A DNA stretch of 64,000 nt from Paenibacillus rigui (GTDB taxonomy: Bacteria > Bacillota > Bacilli > Paenibacillales > NBRC-103111), in NCBI RefSeq assembly GCF_002234615.1, contig NZ_NMQW01000008.1:248001-312000 (forward strand), written 5' to 3'. The notes beneath the pieces are model-generated. The model made no database searches and had not been told where the DNA came from. It saw only the letters and a program-made list of their open reading frames with translations. This document shows, in pieces, positions 10,088 through 17,527 of the stretch (the first letter of the stretch is position 1; every line of letters starts with the position of its first letter). A program made the position numbers and the translations under genes.

Positions 10088-11047
10088 ATGAAGACGAATC
10101 AATTCAGGGATCCTAACCGATTAACCTTTCGTGAGGATGGCACGTTTACCATTGTGCAGCTGACGGATCTGCATTGGAAGCAGGGCGATGCAATAGATCG
10201 CCGGACAGAGCAGCTTATCGGGCTGGTGCTGGAGGAGGAACAGCCGGACTTCGTATTTTTTACGGGTGATACGATCGAGAGCGGGACCATTGCCGATCCG
10301 CGGCAAGCGTACCTCGATGCGGTGGCCCCGGTTGATCGCCGCGGCATCCCGTGGGCGGCCGTCTTCGGCAACCATGATGCGGAGGGCAGCGTGACGAAGG
10401 CGGAGCTGATGGAAGCGCAGCTGAGCTGCGGGATGTGCCGGTCCCAAGCGGGGCCTGAAGAGCTAAGCGGAATCGGCAATTATACGCTTCCTGTATACGG
10501 ACGTGACGGCGCTCTCTCGGCGGTTCTCTATGCCCTCGATTCCGGAGAGTATGCGAAGCCGCTTCTCCATGGATACGACTGGATTCGCCGCGACCAGATC
10601 GATTGGTATGTGCGGCAGTCGGAGGCTTACGCAGGGATGAGTGACGGGAGGCCGCTCCCGGGACTAGCCTTCTTTCATATCCCGCTCCCGGAATATGTCG
10701 AGGTGTGGGCTCACGAAACGTGCTTTGGCGAGAAGGATGAAGGAGTCGCCAGCCCGAAGGTAAATTCGGGCATGTTCGCCGCGATGCTCGAGCAGGGCAA
10801 TATCGACGGCGTATTTGTCGGGCATGACCATGTCAATGATTATTGGGGCGAGCTGCACGGCATTCGTCTATGCTACGGCAGAGCGACCGGCTATAACACG
10901 TATGGCCGGGATGGCTGGCCTCGGGGTGCGCGCATCATTCGGCTTACAGAAGGGAATCGCGGGTTCCAAACGTGGCTGCGGCTTGCGGACGGCACCCGTG
11001 TGGATGCGCAGCCTGAGCACAAGCCCGAGGTGAGTCGGGAGAAATAA
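10088..11047 (+). CDS. Calcineurin-like metallophosphoesterase
   Basis: 319-residue phosphoesterase of the purple-acid/calcineurin fold. The metal-binding series is clear: TDLHW (D and H), FTGDTIES (GD), AVFGNHDAEG (GNHD), FFHIPLPEY (H) and VGHDHVNDYWG (GHDH). It resembles the YkuE/Dcr2-like group; substrate unknown. No signal peptide is seen, so a cytosolic location is likely. The start ATG 10088 has GGAAGGGG upstream; two earlier in-frame ATGs give an unlikely Gly/Arg-rich extension. It stands between a terminator and the ABC exporter. Confidence 0.85.
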   Translation: MKTNQFRDPNRLTFREDGTFTIVQLTDLHWKQGDAIDRRTEQLIGLVLEEEQPDFVFFTGDTIESGTIADPRQAYLDAVAPVDRRGIPWAAVFGNHDAEGSVTKAELMEAQLSCGMCRSQAGPEELSGIGNYTLPVYGRDGALSAVLYALDSGEYAKPLLHGYDWIRRDQIDWYVRQSEAYAGMSDGRPLPGLAFFHIPLPEYVEVWAHETCFGEKDEGVASPKVNSGMFAAMLEQGNIDGVFVGHDHVNDYWGELHGIRLCYGRATGYNTYGRDGWPRGARIIRLTEGNRGFQTWLRLADGTRVDAQPEHKPEVSREK

Positions 11048-11052
11048 AAAAC

Positions 11053-11121
11053 TTCTCCGGTTTATATTCAGTTAACAAGGATCCGTTATCTTGTTCAGCA
11101 TAAGGAGATTTGCCGGAGAGG
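11053..11121 (+). promoter_or_regulatory. Hairpin able to hide the ABC exporter ribosome binding site
   Basis: CTTCTCCGG (11052-11060) is complementary to CCGGAGAG (11113-11120), which contains the ribosome binding site of the next gene. Between them AACAAG (11074-11079) pairs with CTTGTT (11090-11095). The folded leader would sequester the site and limit translation. Pairing is seen; a role is inferred. Confidence 0.45.
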
Positions 11122-11131
11122 ATGATGTGTG

Positions 11132-12898
11132 ATGGAAACGAATCAAACGAAACGAGGCTGGCGTGATTTCGCCAAGCTGATATGGGGAACGAAGCCGCCT
11201 GTTCTTCTGATGAGTATTGCGCTTGCGCTGAGCGTAGGGGCAACGCTGGTAGGGATCACGATCCCGCTGCTGACGAAGCAGGTTGTCAATCAATTTTCCC
11301 TGGAATCGCTAGACCGGATGAAGCTTGTCTGGCTCGGAGCCGCGTTTATTTTTCAGGCGGTAGCCGGAGGGGTATCCGTGTATTTGTTGAGCGGGGCGGG
11401 CAATACCATTGTCGCTTCACTGCGGGATAAGCTGTGGCAAAAGCTGCTGCGCTTGCCGATTCCTTTTTACGATAAGCACGAAACCGGAGACATGATCAGC
11501 CGCATGGTAAACGACACAGGGATTGTCAAAAATTTAGTGACCGAGCATTTAAGCAGCTTCATTACGGGCATCATTTCCATTGTGGGCTCCATTGTCGTAT
11601 TGCTGTATTTGGATTGGCGGATGACGCTGCTGATGCTGCTCGCGGTTCCGCTGTCGATGGTGGTGCTCATGCCGCTCGGCCGCACCATGTATCGCATCTC
11701 TAAGGGGATGCAGGAGGAGACTGCCCGCTTTACCTCCGTATTGACCCGGGTCTTGTCGGAAATTCGTCTGGTCAAAGCCTCGAACGCGGAGCACGTCGAA
11801 TATGAACAGGGACGAAGCGGCATCCTGAACTTGTTGAAATACGGCATGCGGGAAAGCAAGGTTCAGGCGTTCGTGTCGCCGCTCATTTATTTCGTGCTGA
11901 TGCTGCTGTTCGTCACCATAATCGGGTATGGGGGCATGAGAGTTTCCTCGGGGGAGCTGACGTCGGGAGATTTGGTTGCGTTTATCCTGTACTTATTCCA
12001 GATTGTGATGCCGATCACGCAGATTACGCAGTTTTTCACGCAGTCTCAAAAAGCGATCGGAGCGACGGAACGGATCATGCAGACGTTTGAGGTCGCGGAG
12101 GAAAACCTTACGGCCGGCGCTCCGGTTCGGCAGTTGGACCAAGCGATTCAACTCGATCGGGTCAGCTTCGGCTATCATGATGAGGAGCCTGTGCTGCAGG
12201 ATGTCAGCATTCAGGTGCCGGCCGGGAAAGTAACCGCCATCGTCGGGCCCAGCGGCAGCGGCAAAACGACGCTCTTTTCCTTGCTGGAGCGGTTCTATGT
12301 CCCGCAAAGCGGAGCGATTCGTCTAGGGGAGCAGGAGATGGAAGGCTTCTCGCTGGAGTCATGGCGTAGTCAAATCGGCTATGTGTCGCAGGAAAGCCCG
12401 CTAGTTGCCGGGACGATCCGTGAGAATATCACCTACGGGATGGATCGGGAGGTGAGTACAGCGGAGCTGGAATATGCGGCGCGGATGGCCTATGCGGATC
12501 TGTTCATCCGGGAGCTGCCTCAACAGTATGAGACCCAGGTAGGCGAGCGGGGCATCAAGCTGTCCGGAGGACAGCGCCAGCGGATCGCGATTGCCCGTGC
12601 GCTGCTGCGCAACCCGAAGGTGCTGATGCTCGACGAAGCGACCTCGAGTCTGGACAGCCGCTCGGAAGCGGTGGTGCAGCAAGCGCTCACGAATCTGATG
12701 CGGGGACGGACGACGCTGGTCATTGCCCACCGCCTTTCCACGGTTGTCGATGCGGATCAAATTGTTGTCATTGAAAAAGGAAAAGTGACCGGCACCGGTA
12801 CACACCTTGAGCTGTATGGGAACCATGGGGTGTACAGGGAGTTTGCCGATCAACAGCTGCGGATGCAGGGTGCGCCGCAAGCAAATCTAACAACGTAA
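11132..12898 (+). CDS. ABC exporter half-transporter (BmrA/LmrA-like)
   Basis: 588-residue fusion of six transmembrane helices (about residues 20-300) and an ATPase domain (about 340-580), acting as a homodimer to expel drugs or lipophilic compounds. The ATPase has Walker A GPSGSGKTT, a Q-loop near YVSQESPLVAG, signature LSGGQRQRIAIARALL, Walker B VLMLDEATSSLD and the H-loop VIAHRLST, all intact. ATG 11132 lies 10 bases after GGAGAGG. It heads a three-gene operon with the response regulator 14 bases downstream and its kinase, so the two-component pair probably senses the substrate or the membrane damage it causes. Confidence 0.93.
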   Translation: METNQTKRGWRDFAKLIWGTKPPVLLMSIALALSVGATLVGITIPLLTKQVVNQFSLESLDRMKLVWLGAAFIFQAVAGGVSVYLLSGAGNTIVASLRDKLWQKLLRLPIPFYDKHETGDMISRMVNDTGIVKNLVTEHLSSFITGIISIVGSIVVLLYLDWRMTLLMLLAVPLSMVVLMPLGRTMYRISKGMQEETARFTSVLTRVLSEIRLVKASNAEHVEYEQGRSGILNLLKYGMRESKVQAFVSPLIYFVLMLLFVTIIGYGGMRVSSGELTSGDLVAFILYLFQIVMPITQITQFFTQSQKAIGATERIMQTFEVAEENLTAGAPVRQLDQAIQLDRVSFGYHDEEPVLQDVSIQVPAGKVTAIVGPSGSGKTTLFSLLERFYVPQSGAIRLGEQEMEGFSLESWRSQIGYVSQESPLVAGTIRENITYGMDREVSTAELEYAARMAYADLFIRELPQQYETQVGERGIKLSGGQRQRIAIARALLRNPKVLMLDEATSSLDSRSEAVVQQALTNLMRGRTTLVIAHRLSTVVDADQIVVIEKGKVTGTGTHLELYGNHGVYREFADQQLRMQGAPQANLTT

Positions 12899-12912
12899 GG
12901 AGGGCGGCGCAC

Positions 12913-13590
12913 ATGCCTGTCATATTGATCGTAGACGATGACGCCCACATCCGGGAGCTGGTCCGGGTATTCCTGGAACAGTCCGGCTTTTCAACCTTGG
13001 AGGCCTCTGACGGCAATGAGGCTCTGGCGGTTTTGGAGCGCAATAAAGTCGATCTGGTCGTGCTGGATATTATGATGCCGAACCGGGACGGCTGGAGCAT
13101 GTGCGAGGAGCTTCGAAAGGATTACGAGCTTCCCGTGCTGATGCTGACCGCAAAAGCGGAAACCGTGCATAAGGTCAGAGGCTTCGAAATCGGGGCGGAT
13201 GATTACTTGGTCAAACCGTTTGAGCCTGCCGAGCTCGTCGTCCGGGTGAAGGCATTGCTGAAGCGCTACCGGATCGAAGCATCCCAGATCGTTCAAGTGG
13301 GCGAATTGTTTATGAACCGCCGAACCTTCGAGGTTGTCATGAACGGTCAAGGCGTGACTATTCCGTTGAAGGAGTTCGAGCTGCTGTTCAAGCTGGCTTC
13401 GAATCTGGGACGAACGATATCCAGAGAGCAGCTGATCGAGGACATCTGGGGCTTCGATTATCAGGGGAACGAACGGACCCTCGATGTTCATGTGAATCGG
13501 CTGAGAGATAAGCTGGAGGAATTCGGCTGCTCCTGCCTCATCAAGACGATTCGCGGATTGGGATACAGGCTGGAGGCGGGGGGAGCATGA
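12913..13590 (+). CDS. OmpR-family response regulator, HssR-like
   Basis: 225 residues. Receiver domain 1-120 with the acidic pocket ILIVDDDAH, phospho-acceptor Asp in VVLDIMMPNRDG, Thr/Ser in MLTAKAE and Lys in DYLVKPF. The C-terminal winged helix (about 130-222) includes LKEFELLFKLASN and IWGFDYQGNERTLDVHVNRL. The overall sequence resembles HssR, the haem-stress regulator of staphylococci, which also controls an ABC exporter, but the transporter here is of a different architecture from HrtAB. It overlaps the kinase gene by 4 bases. Confidence 0.92.
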   Translation: MPVILIVDDDAHIRELVRVFLEQSGFSTLEASDGNEALAVLERNKVDLVVLDIMMPNRDGWSMCEELRKDYELPVLMLTAKAETVHKVRGFEIGADDYLVKPFEPAELVVRVKALLKRYRIEASQIVQVGELFMNRRTFEVVMNGQGVTIPLKEFELLFKLASNLGRTISREQLIEDIWGFDYQGNERTLDVHVNRLRDKLEEFGCSCLIKTIRGLGYRLEAGGA

Positions 13591-14660
13591 AGCCGAAGTG
13601 GCAGGTCATTTTTCAACGTATCCTTGGCTTGACTGTAGCTATGGCTTTACTGCTCGTCAGCAGCGCCATTGTCTATGTCATTTCGTTTGGGATCCTTCGT
13701 CACTACCGTATTGAGCTGCCGATGCTGGCTATCCAGTTGATCAACATCGCCGGCGGCATTCTGCTCTTGTTCTGTATCATTAGCCTCATCATGGTTGTGA
13801 CCAAAAGGCACCAGCCTCATTTTTTCGAGGAAGCCATGGAGGTATTCCGGCAAATCGGCAAGGGCAATTTCAATGTTCGTCTGAAACGGGACCCGCGGCG
13901 CAAGCTCGGGCACTTAGAAATCCTCGTCGACAGTGTGAACGAGATGACGGAGAAGCTCAAGCAGATGGAAGCGATGCGTCAAGAATTTATATCCAATGTC
14001 TCCCATGAAATTCAATCGCCTCTGACTTCCATCCGCGGCTTCGCCCAGGCGTTGAGCAACGACAAACTGAGTGAAGAGGAACGGCGTCATTATTTGCAGA
14101 TTATTGAGATGGAAAGCACGCGCTTATCCCGTCTCAGCGACAATTTGCTTAAGCTGACCTCCCTCGAATCGGAGTTTCACCGCTTCGACCCCGCCGCCTT
14201 CCGTTTAGACAAACAGCTGCGCAGTCTGGTACTGGCGAGCGAGCCTCAGTGGCTGGAGAAAGGCATCGAGCTGGAGCTGGAGTTGGAGCCGGTAACCCTG
14301 ACTGCGGATGAAGAAATGCTGAGTCAGGTTTGGGTGAACCTTATCCATAACAGCATCAAATTTACACCGCAAGGCGGCTGCATCCGCATCGTCTTGCGGA
14401 AGCAGCCGGATGAAGTCGCGGTTGAGGTGTCCGATACCGGGATAGGGATCTCTGCGGAGGAGCAAGAGCGCATCTTCGAGCGCTTCTACAAGGCGGACAA
14501 ATCTCGTAACCGGGCAAGCGGCGGGAGCGGATTAGGGCTGTCGATCGTGCAGAAGATCGTACAAACGCACAAGGGACATGTACGGGTGGAGAGCTCCCTG
14601 GGGAAGGGAACAAAGTTTATCGTGACATTGCCTATAGACGTGCAGCCTGCAGCAACCTGA
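13587..14660 (+). CDS. Sensor histidine kinase, HssS-like, with minimal sensor
   Basis: 357-residue membrane kinase. Two transmembrane helices (about 11-33 and 42-66) are separated by only some ten residues, so there is no extracellular sensing domain; it must sense within the membrane or through the partner transporter. A HAMP-like segment is followed by the H box (NVSHEIQSPLTSIRG), N box (VNLIHNSIKFTPQGG), DTGIGI and GGSGLGLSIVQKI. The start overlaps the regulator stop as ATGA, so the pair is translationally coupled. Confidence 0.92.
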   Translation: MKPKWQVIFQRILGLTVAMALLLVSSAIVYVISFGILRHYRIELPMLAIQLINIAGGILLLFCIISLIMVVTKRHQPHFFEEAMEVFRQIGKGNFNVRLKRDPRRKLGHLEILVDSVNEMTEKLKQMEAMRQEFISNVSHEIQSPLTSIRGFAQALSNDKLSEEERRHYLQIIEMESTRLSRLSDNLLKLTSLESEFHRFDPAAFRLDKQLRSLVLASEPQWLEKGIELELELEPVTLTADEEMLSQVWVNLIHNSIKFTPQGGCIRIVLRKQPDEVAVEVSDTGIGISAEEQERIFERFYKADKSRNRASGGSGLGLSIVQKIVQTHKGHVRVESSLGKGTKFIVTLPIDVQPAAT

Positions 14661-14771
14661 TCGGTTAACCGGCGTCCTGCAGCGCCGTCGCTTGCCAGGG
14701 CTGCGCGCGTACGCAGGCGCTTAGGCTTGCATTCATGTGTAACCCGTGAAGGACATTATGTGCCCATGTCT

Positions 14772-14822
14772 TGAAAGCGTTTCAAAAAATGGGTTGACAG
14801 AATGCAGCTCCCGACATATAAT
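14772..14822 (+). promoter_or_regulatory. Consensus SigA promoter with cre-like site before HAD-glpP unit
   Basis: TTGACA (14794-14799), exactly 17 bases, TATAAT (14817-14822): a near-perfect promoter. TGAAAGCGTTTCA (14772-14784) just upstream resembles a CcpA box but is one base short of the 14-bp consensus. The 14661-14771 stretch before it shows nothing recognisable. Confidence 0.8.
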
Positions 14823-14854
14823 TCAAATTAATTCAATACGTTGCTTTAAGGTCA

Positions 14855-14947
14855 GGTTTGAGTATACCCGAGAAACCCTTACCCTTAGCAGAGCATTTCT
14901 TCTTCATTTGGAGGAGGAATGGCCTGCTGTGGAATAAGGGTTTTTTT
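14855..14947 (+). promoter_or_regulatory. HAD-glpP leader: antiterminator hairpin and intrinsic terminator
   Basis: GGTTT (14855-14859) pairs with AAACC (14873-14877) around a loop with GAG at each end. The AAACC half is also the start of AAACCCTTA (14873-14881), which pairs perfectly with TAAGGGTTT (14935-14943), followed by seven Ts. The two folds are mutually exclusive. The design matches the glpD leader, which implies that glpP and the HAD gene are under GlpP autoregulation by antitermination. Confidence 0.75.
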
Positions 14948-14991
14948 GCATTTTCTTTTCCTTATTCCTTTGAAAAAGCGAGGCAGATACG

Positions 14992-15762
14992 ATGAGGGGC
15001 TATGTGTTTGATTTGGATGGGACGATTTATTTGGGAGACAAAATGATTGAAGGCGCGGCGGAGGTCATCCGGGTGCTGAGGGAAAGGGGGGACCGCGTTG
15101 TCTTTTTGTCCAATAAACCCATTGCTACAAGACAGTCTTATGCCGAGAAGCTGACCCGAATGGGGATACCGACCGAGGTGGAGGACGTATTGAACTCCTC
15201 GCTGATTGTGGCACGCTATTTGAAGAAACGGATTCAATCCGGCGACCGGGTTTACGTGATCGGCGAGGAGCCTATTCACGATGAGCTCAGGGAGCATGGC
15301 ATCTCGTTGACAGACGATTATGAAAAGCCGGATTACGTGGTTTTATCGTGGGATCGCCAGTTTACGTACGATAAGCTCAATATCATTTATCAAGCGGCAA
15401 TCAACGGCGCCAAGATTATCGCATCGAACCCTGACGCCACTTGTCCCCTGGATGATGGGCAAATTCCGGATACAGGCACGTTCATTGCAGCGCTGGAAGC
15501 GGCGACGGGCAAAGCGATCGATCTGGTGGCCGGCAAACCGTCGCTTATCGCAGCGGAAGCGGCCGTGGAGCATTTGGGCTTAAGCTATGGGGATTGCTTC
15601 ATGATCGGTGACCGGCTCGAAACGGATATCCGAATGGGCAATGAGGCGGGGATGGATTCCGTGCTGGTGCTTACCGGCGTTACGACACGGGAGATGGCCG
15701 AGCGTGCACAGGATCGCCCCAAGCATGTGGTGAACAGCATCAAAGAAATCGTGGGGCTGTAG
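14992..15762 (+). CDS. HAD phosphatase, NagD/AraL-like, possible glycerol-phosphate phosphatase
   Basis: 256-residue class IIA HAD hydrolase: motif I YVFDLDGTIYLGD, motif II FLSNKPIATR, motif III Lys in VAGKPSLIAA and motif IV FMIGDRLETDIRMGN. It is the first gene after a glycerol-type antitermination leader and is followed 44 bases later by glpP. Relatives such as AraL and mammalian phosphoglycolate/glycerol-3-phosphate phosphatase act on small phosphosugars, so dephosphorylation of excess glycerol-3-phosphate is an attractive inference, not a demonstrated activity. Start ATG 14992; the ribosome binding site is weak (GCGAGGC). Confidence 0.85.
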   Translation: MRGYVFDLDGTIYLGDKMIEGAAEVIRVLRERGDRVVFLSNKPIATRQSYAEKLTRMGIPTEVEDVLNSSLIVARYLKKRIQSGDRVYVIGEEPIHDELREHGISLTDDYEKPDYVVLSWDRQFTYDKLNIIYQAAINGAKIIASNPDATCPLDDGQIPDTGTFIAALEAATGKAIDLVAGKPSLIAAEAAVEHLGLSYGDCFMIGDRLETDIRMGNEAGMDSVLVLTGVTTREMAERAQDRPKHVVNSIKEIVGL

Positions 15763-15770
15763 ACGAGTCG

Positions 15771-15779
15771 TGATATAAT
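15771..15779 (+). promoter_or_regulatory. Possible extended -10 promoter for glpP
   Basis: TGATATAAT matches an extended -10 element; no good -35 is visible 17 bases upstream. It could allow basal glpP expression without passing the leader terminator at 14873-14947. Confidence 0.3.
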
Positions 15780-15806
15780 GGTCTTATTTAGAAAGGGGGG
15801 GACCAT

Positions 15807-16364
15807 ATGATTTACCCCATCGTTGATCTGGTAGAGCATCAGACGATTGCAACCGTCAAGAAAGAAGAGGATTTGGAGCTTGCAGCCCAAAGCGCGACGA
15901 ACATCGTTTTTTTGCTGACCGGTTCTCTGTTTAATATCGATGAGCTCGTCCACAAGATCAAAGCCGCAGGCAAGCACGTATTTGTCCATATGGAGTTTAT
16001 CGAAGGGCTGGCGCCTGACAAGACCGGGGTTGCCTATATGGCGAATAATGTTAAGCCCACGGGACTGATTTCGACCAAAAGCAATTTGATCCGTACCGCC
16101 AAGGAATTCAATTTAATGGCCATACAGCGCATGTTTCTGATTGATAACAACGCCGTATACCGAGGCATCAAAGGGACGGAGCAAAGTCAGCCCGATGCGA
16201 TCGAGGTGATGCCGGGCATTATGCCGCGCGTCATTCGCGAGATGACCAACATGACGCCGCTTCCCATTATTGCCGGCGGTCTGGTCAGCAATCAAGAGGA
16301 AATTGACGAGGCCTTAAGAGCCGGTGCGCTGGCTGTATCCGTAGGAACATCGAAGCTGTGGTAG
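15807..16364 (+). CDS. glpP: Glycerol-3-phosphate responsive antiterminator
   Basis: 185-residue RNA-binding TIM-barrel protein, the usual length for GlpP. With glycerol-3-phosphate bound it prevents transcription termination in leaders of glycerol genes. Recognisable segments are IVFLLTGSLFNIDELVHKI, HMEFIEGLAPDKTGVAYMA, QPDAIEVMPGIMPRVI and the C-terminal PIIAGGLVSNQEEI with AVSVGTSKLW. ATG 15807 has AAAGGGGGG nearby. Four candidate target leaders, including its own, are in this window. Confidence 0.95.
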   Translation: MIYPIVDLVEHQTIATVKKEEDLELAAQSATNIVFLLTGSLFNIDELVHKIKAAGKHVFVHMEFIEGLAPDKTGVAYMANNVKPTGLISTKSNLIRTAKEFNLMAIQRMFLIDNNAVYRGIKGTEQSQPDAIEVMPGIMPRVIREMTNMTPLPIIAGGLVSNQEEIDEALRAGALAVSVGTSKLW

Positions 16365-16391
16365 CAGCCGCTCTCCAAAAATAAATCATAT

Positions 16392-16489
16392 AGCAAACGT
16401 TTTCAAAGGGTTGGAGACCAAGAGAAACCTCTTTGAGAAAGGGAAGACGGATCAGGTGCCCGTCTGTCCTTTTTCAGGGAGGTTTTCTC
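16392..16489 (+). promoter_or_regulatory. mgtC leader: GAG-GAG hairpin, attenuator-like stem and weak cre-like site
   Basis: GGTT (16409-16412) pairs with AACC (16426-16429); the loop has GAG twice with five bases between. The AACC half also belongs to GAGAAACCTC (16422-16431), which pairs with GAGGTTTTCTC (16479-16489). Inside that, TGAGAAAGGG pairs with TCCTTTTTCA and AGACGG with CCGTCT, giving a long stem. The terminal T run is weaker than in the glpD and glpP leaders. GCAAACGTTTTCA (16393-16405) is a degenerate cre-like site. This is not an M-box, which would be longer and differently built. Confidence 0.6.
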
Positions 16490-16513
16490 ATTTTCGATAG
16501 AGGAGATTAGGGA

Positions 16514-17269
16514 ATGAACAGCATTTGGCATATTACGGACATGGAATTGACCCTTCGCATATTTGCGGCTGCCGCTATGGGAGGGCTGATTGGCTTCGAG
16601 CGGGAGTGGAGCAATCATGCGGCAGGCCTGCGCACCCATATCCTGGTCTGCATCGGCTCGGCGAGCATTATGCTGCTGTCGATTTACGGGTTCAGCGAAT
16701 TCGTCACCGAGCCGAATGTCAGAACAGATCCGGCGCGTTTGGCGGCGCAGGTCATCAGCGGGATCGGTTTTTTGGGTGCGGGAGCGATCATGCGAAACGG
16801 CTCGACGGTATCCGGGTTGACCACCGCCGCATCGATCTGGGTGGTTGCGGCCATCGGCCTTTGTGTGGGAGCGGGATTTTTTTATTGTGCCTGCCTGGCC
16901 ACGTTCATTGTTCTGATCAGCCTGTTCGTCCTTAATAAGTGGGAGAAGCGAATTCTGCGCCATAGACGGCATCAGGAGGTGATGATACGGATGTTCGACA
17001 GGCCCGGCGTCGTAGGCAAAATCTCCAGTTTATTCGGCGAGCAGGGAATTCAAATCGTCAACATGAAGATGAAGCTTGAGGCACTCGCGGCTGCGGACGA
17101 CGAGGCGGAGCCCATTATGGAGCTCAAATTCAGCGTTCAGACGAACAGCAACGAGAAGCTGATCCGGGCGATCGAGCATATTTCCCACAGCGGCGACGTC
17201 ATTATGATGGAATCCAGTTATGGAAAATCCTATAGTATAGCGGAAATTCAGGGCTCAAGAGCTTTGTAG
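16514..17269 (+). CDS. mgtC: MgtC/SapB-family membrane protein
   Basis: 251 residues: four to five transmembrane helices in residues 10-145 and a cytosolic ACT-like domain from about 150. The MgtC hallmark is readable as GGLIGFEREWSNHAAGLRTH, followed by GIGFLGAGAIMRNGSTVSGL and TTAASIWVVAAIGL. The family is linked to growth at low magnesium and to phosphate and ATP balance; it is not a magnesium transporter as such. ATG 16514 follows GAGGAGATTAGGGA. It is placed between glpP and ugpB, and its leader shares the antiterminator motif of the glycerol genes, so expression probably follows glycerol-3-phosphate. Confidence 0.9.
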   Translation: MNSIWHITDMELTLRIFAAAAMGGLIGFEREWSNHAAGLRTHILVCIGSASIMLLSIYGFSEFVTEPNVRTDPARLAAQVISGIGFLGAGAIMRNGSTVSGLTTAASIWVVAAIGLCVGAGFFYCACLATFIVLISLFVLNKWEKRILRHRRHQEVMIRMFDRPGVVGKISSLFGEQGIQIVNMKMKLEALAAADDEAEPIMELKFSVQTNSNEKLIRAIEHISHSGDVIMMESSYGKSYSIAEIQGSRAL

Positions 17270-17328
17270 CTGGAAGGAAAAAACAGGGCACAGCGTTATT
17301 GACAAGGCTTTCATGATGTGACATTCTT

Positions 17329-17357
17329 TTGTAAGAAGGCTTTAGCAATTGTATATC
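17329..17357 (+). promoter_or_regulatory. Candidate ugpB promoter
   Basis: TTGTAA (17329-17334), 17-base spacer, TATATC (17352-17357), with a predicted start about ten bases downstream, right at the antiterminator hairpin. A second candidate is TTGACA (17299-17304), 17 bases, CATTCT (17322-17327). Confidence 0.5.
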
Positions 17358-17365
17358 GGACTCAC

Positions 17366-17461
17366 TTGGATGCGGAGATCATGAGATAATCCAAGGGACA
17401 TTTGTCTTGCTGCAGTGCTGCGGCAGGTGTTCCTTGACGTTCTCTCGTGGTCTTCTTTTTT
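17366..17461 (+). promoter_or_regulatory. ugp leader: antiterminator hairpin and terminator-like stem
   Basis: TTGGAT (17366-17371) pairs perfectly with ATCCAA (17389-17394); the loop carries two GAG triplets five bases apart, as in the glpD and mgtC leaders. Its 3' half overlaps CAAGGGACA (17392-17400), which pairs with TGTTCCTTG (17428-17436) outside an inner stem of CTTGCTGC with GCGGCAGG. A T-rich tract follows at 17449-17461, slightly detached from the stem. Confidence 0.6.
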
Positions 17462-17490
17462 GCCTTCGTTTCATGGATGAAGAAATTGTA

Positions 17491-17505
17491 TGGAAGCGCT
17501 TCACA
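17491..17505 (+). promoter_or_regulatory. cre-like palindrome before ugpB
   Basis: TGGAAGCGCTTCACA contains the perfect palindrome GAAGCGCTTC, 23 bases before the ugpB start. It resembles a CcpA box placed downstream of the promoter, where binding would block elongation. One base longer than consensus. Confidence 0.4.
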
Positions 17506-17527
17506 CATTCGAAAGGGGTAGATACAT

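Noticed and set aside
14746-14937. A 63-codon open frame across the HAD-glpP leader
   Set aside because: It overlaps the promoter, antiterminator and terminator; composition is not protein-like and there is no ribosome binding site.
16392-16489. M-box magnesium riboswitch upstream of mgtC
   Set aside because: The leader is a single long stem preceded by a small hairpin and lacks the three-helix layout of an M-box; it matches the glycerol-type leaders instead.
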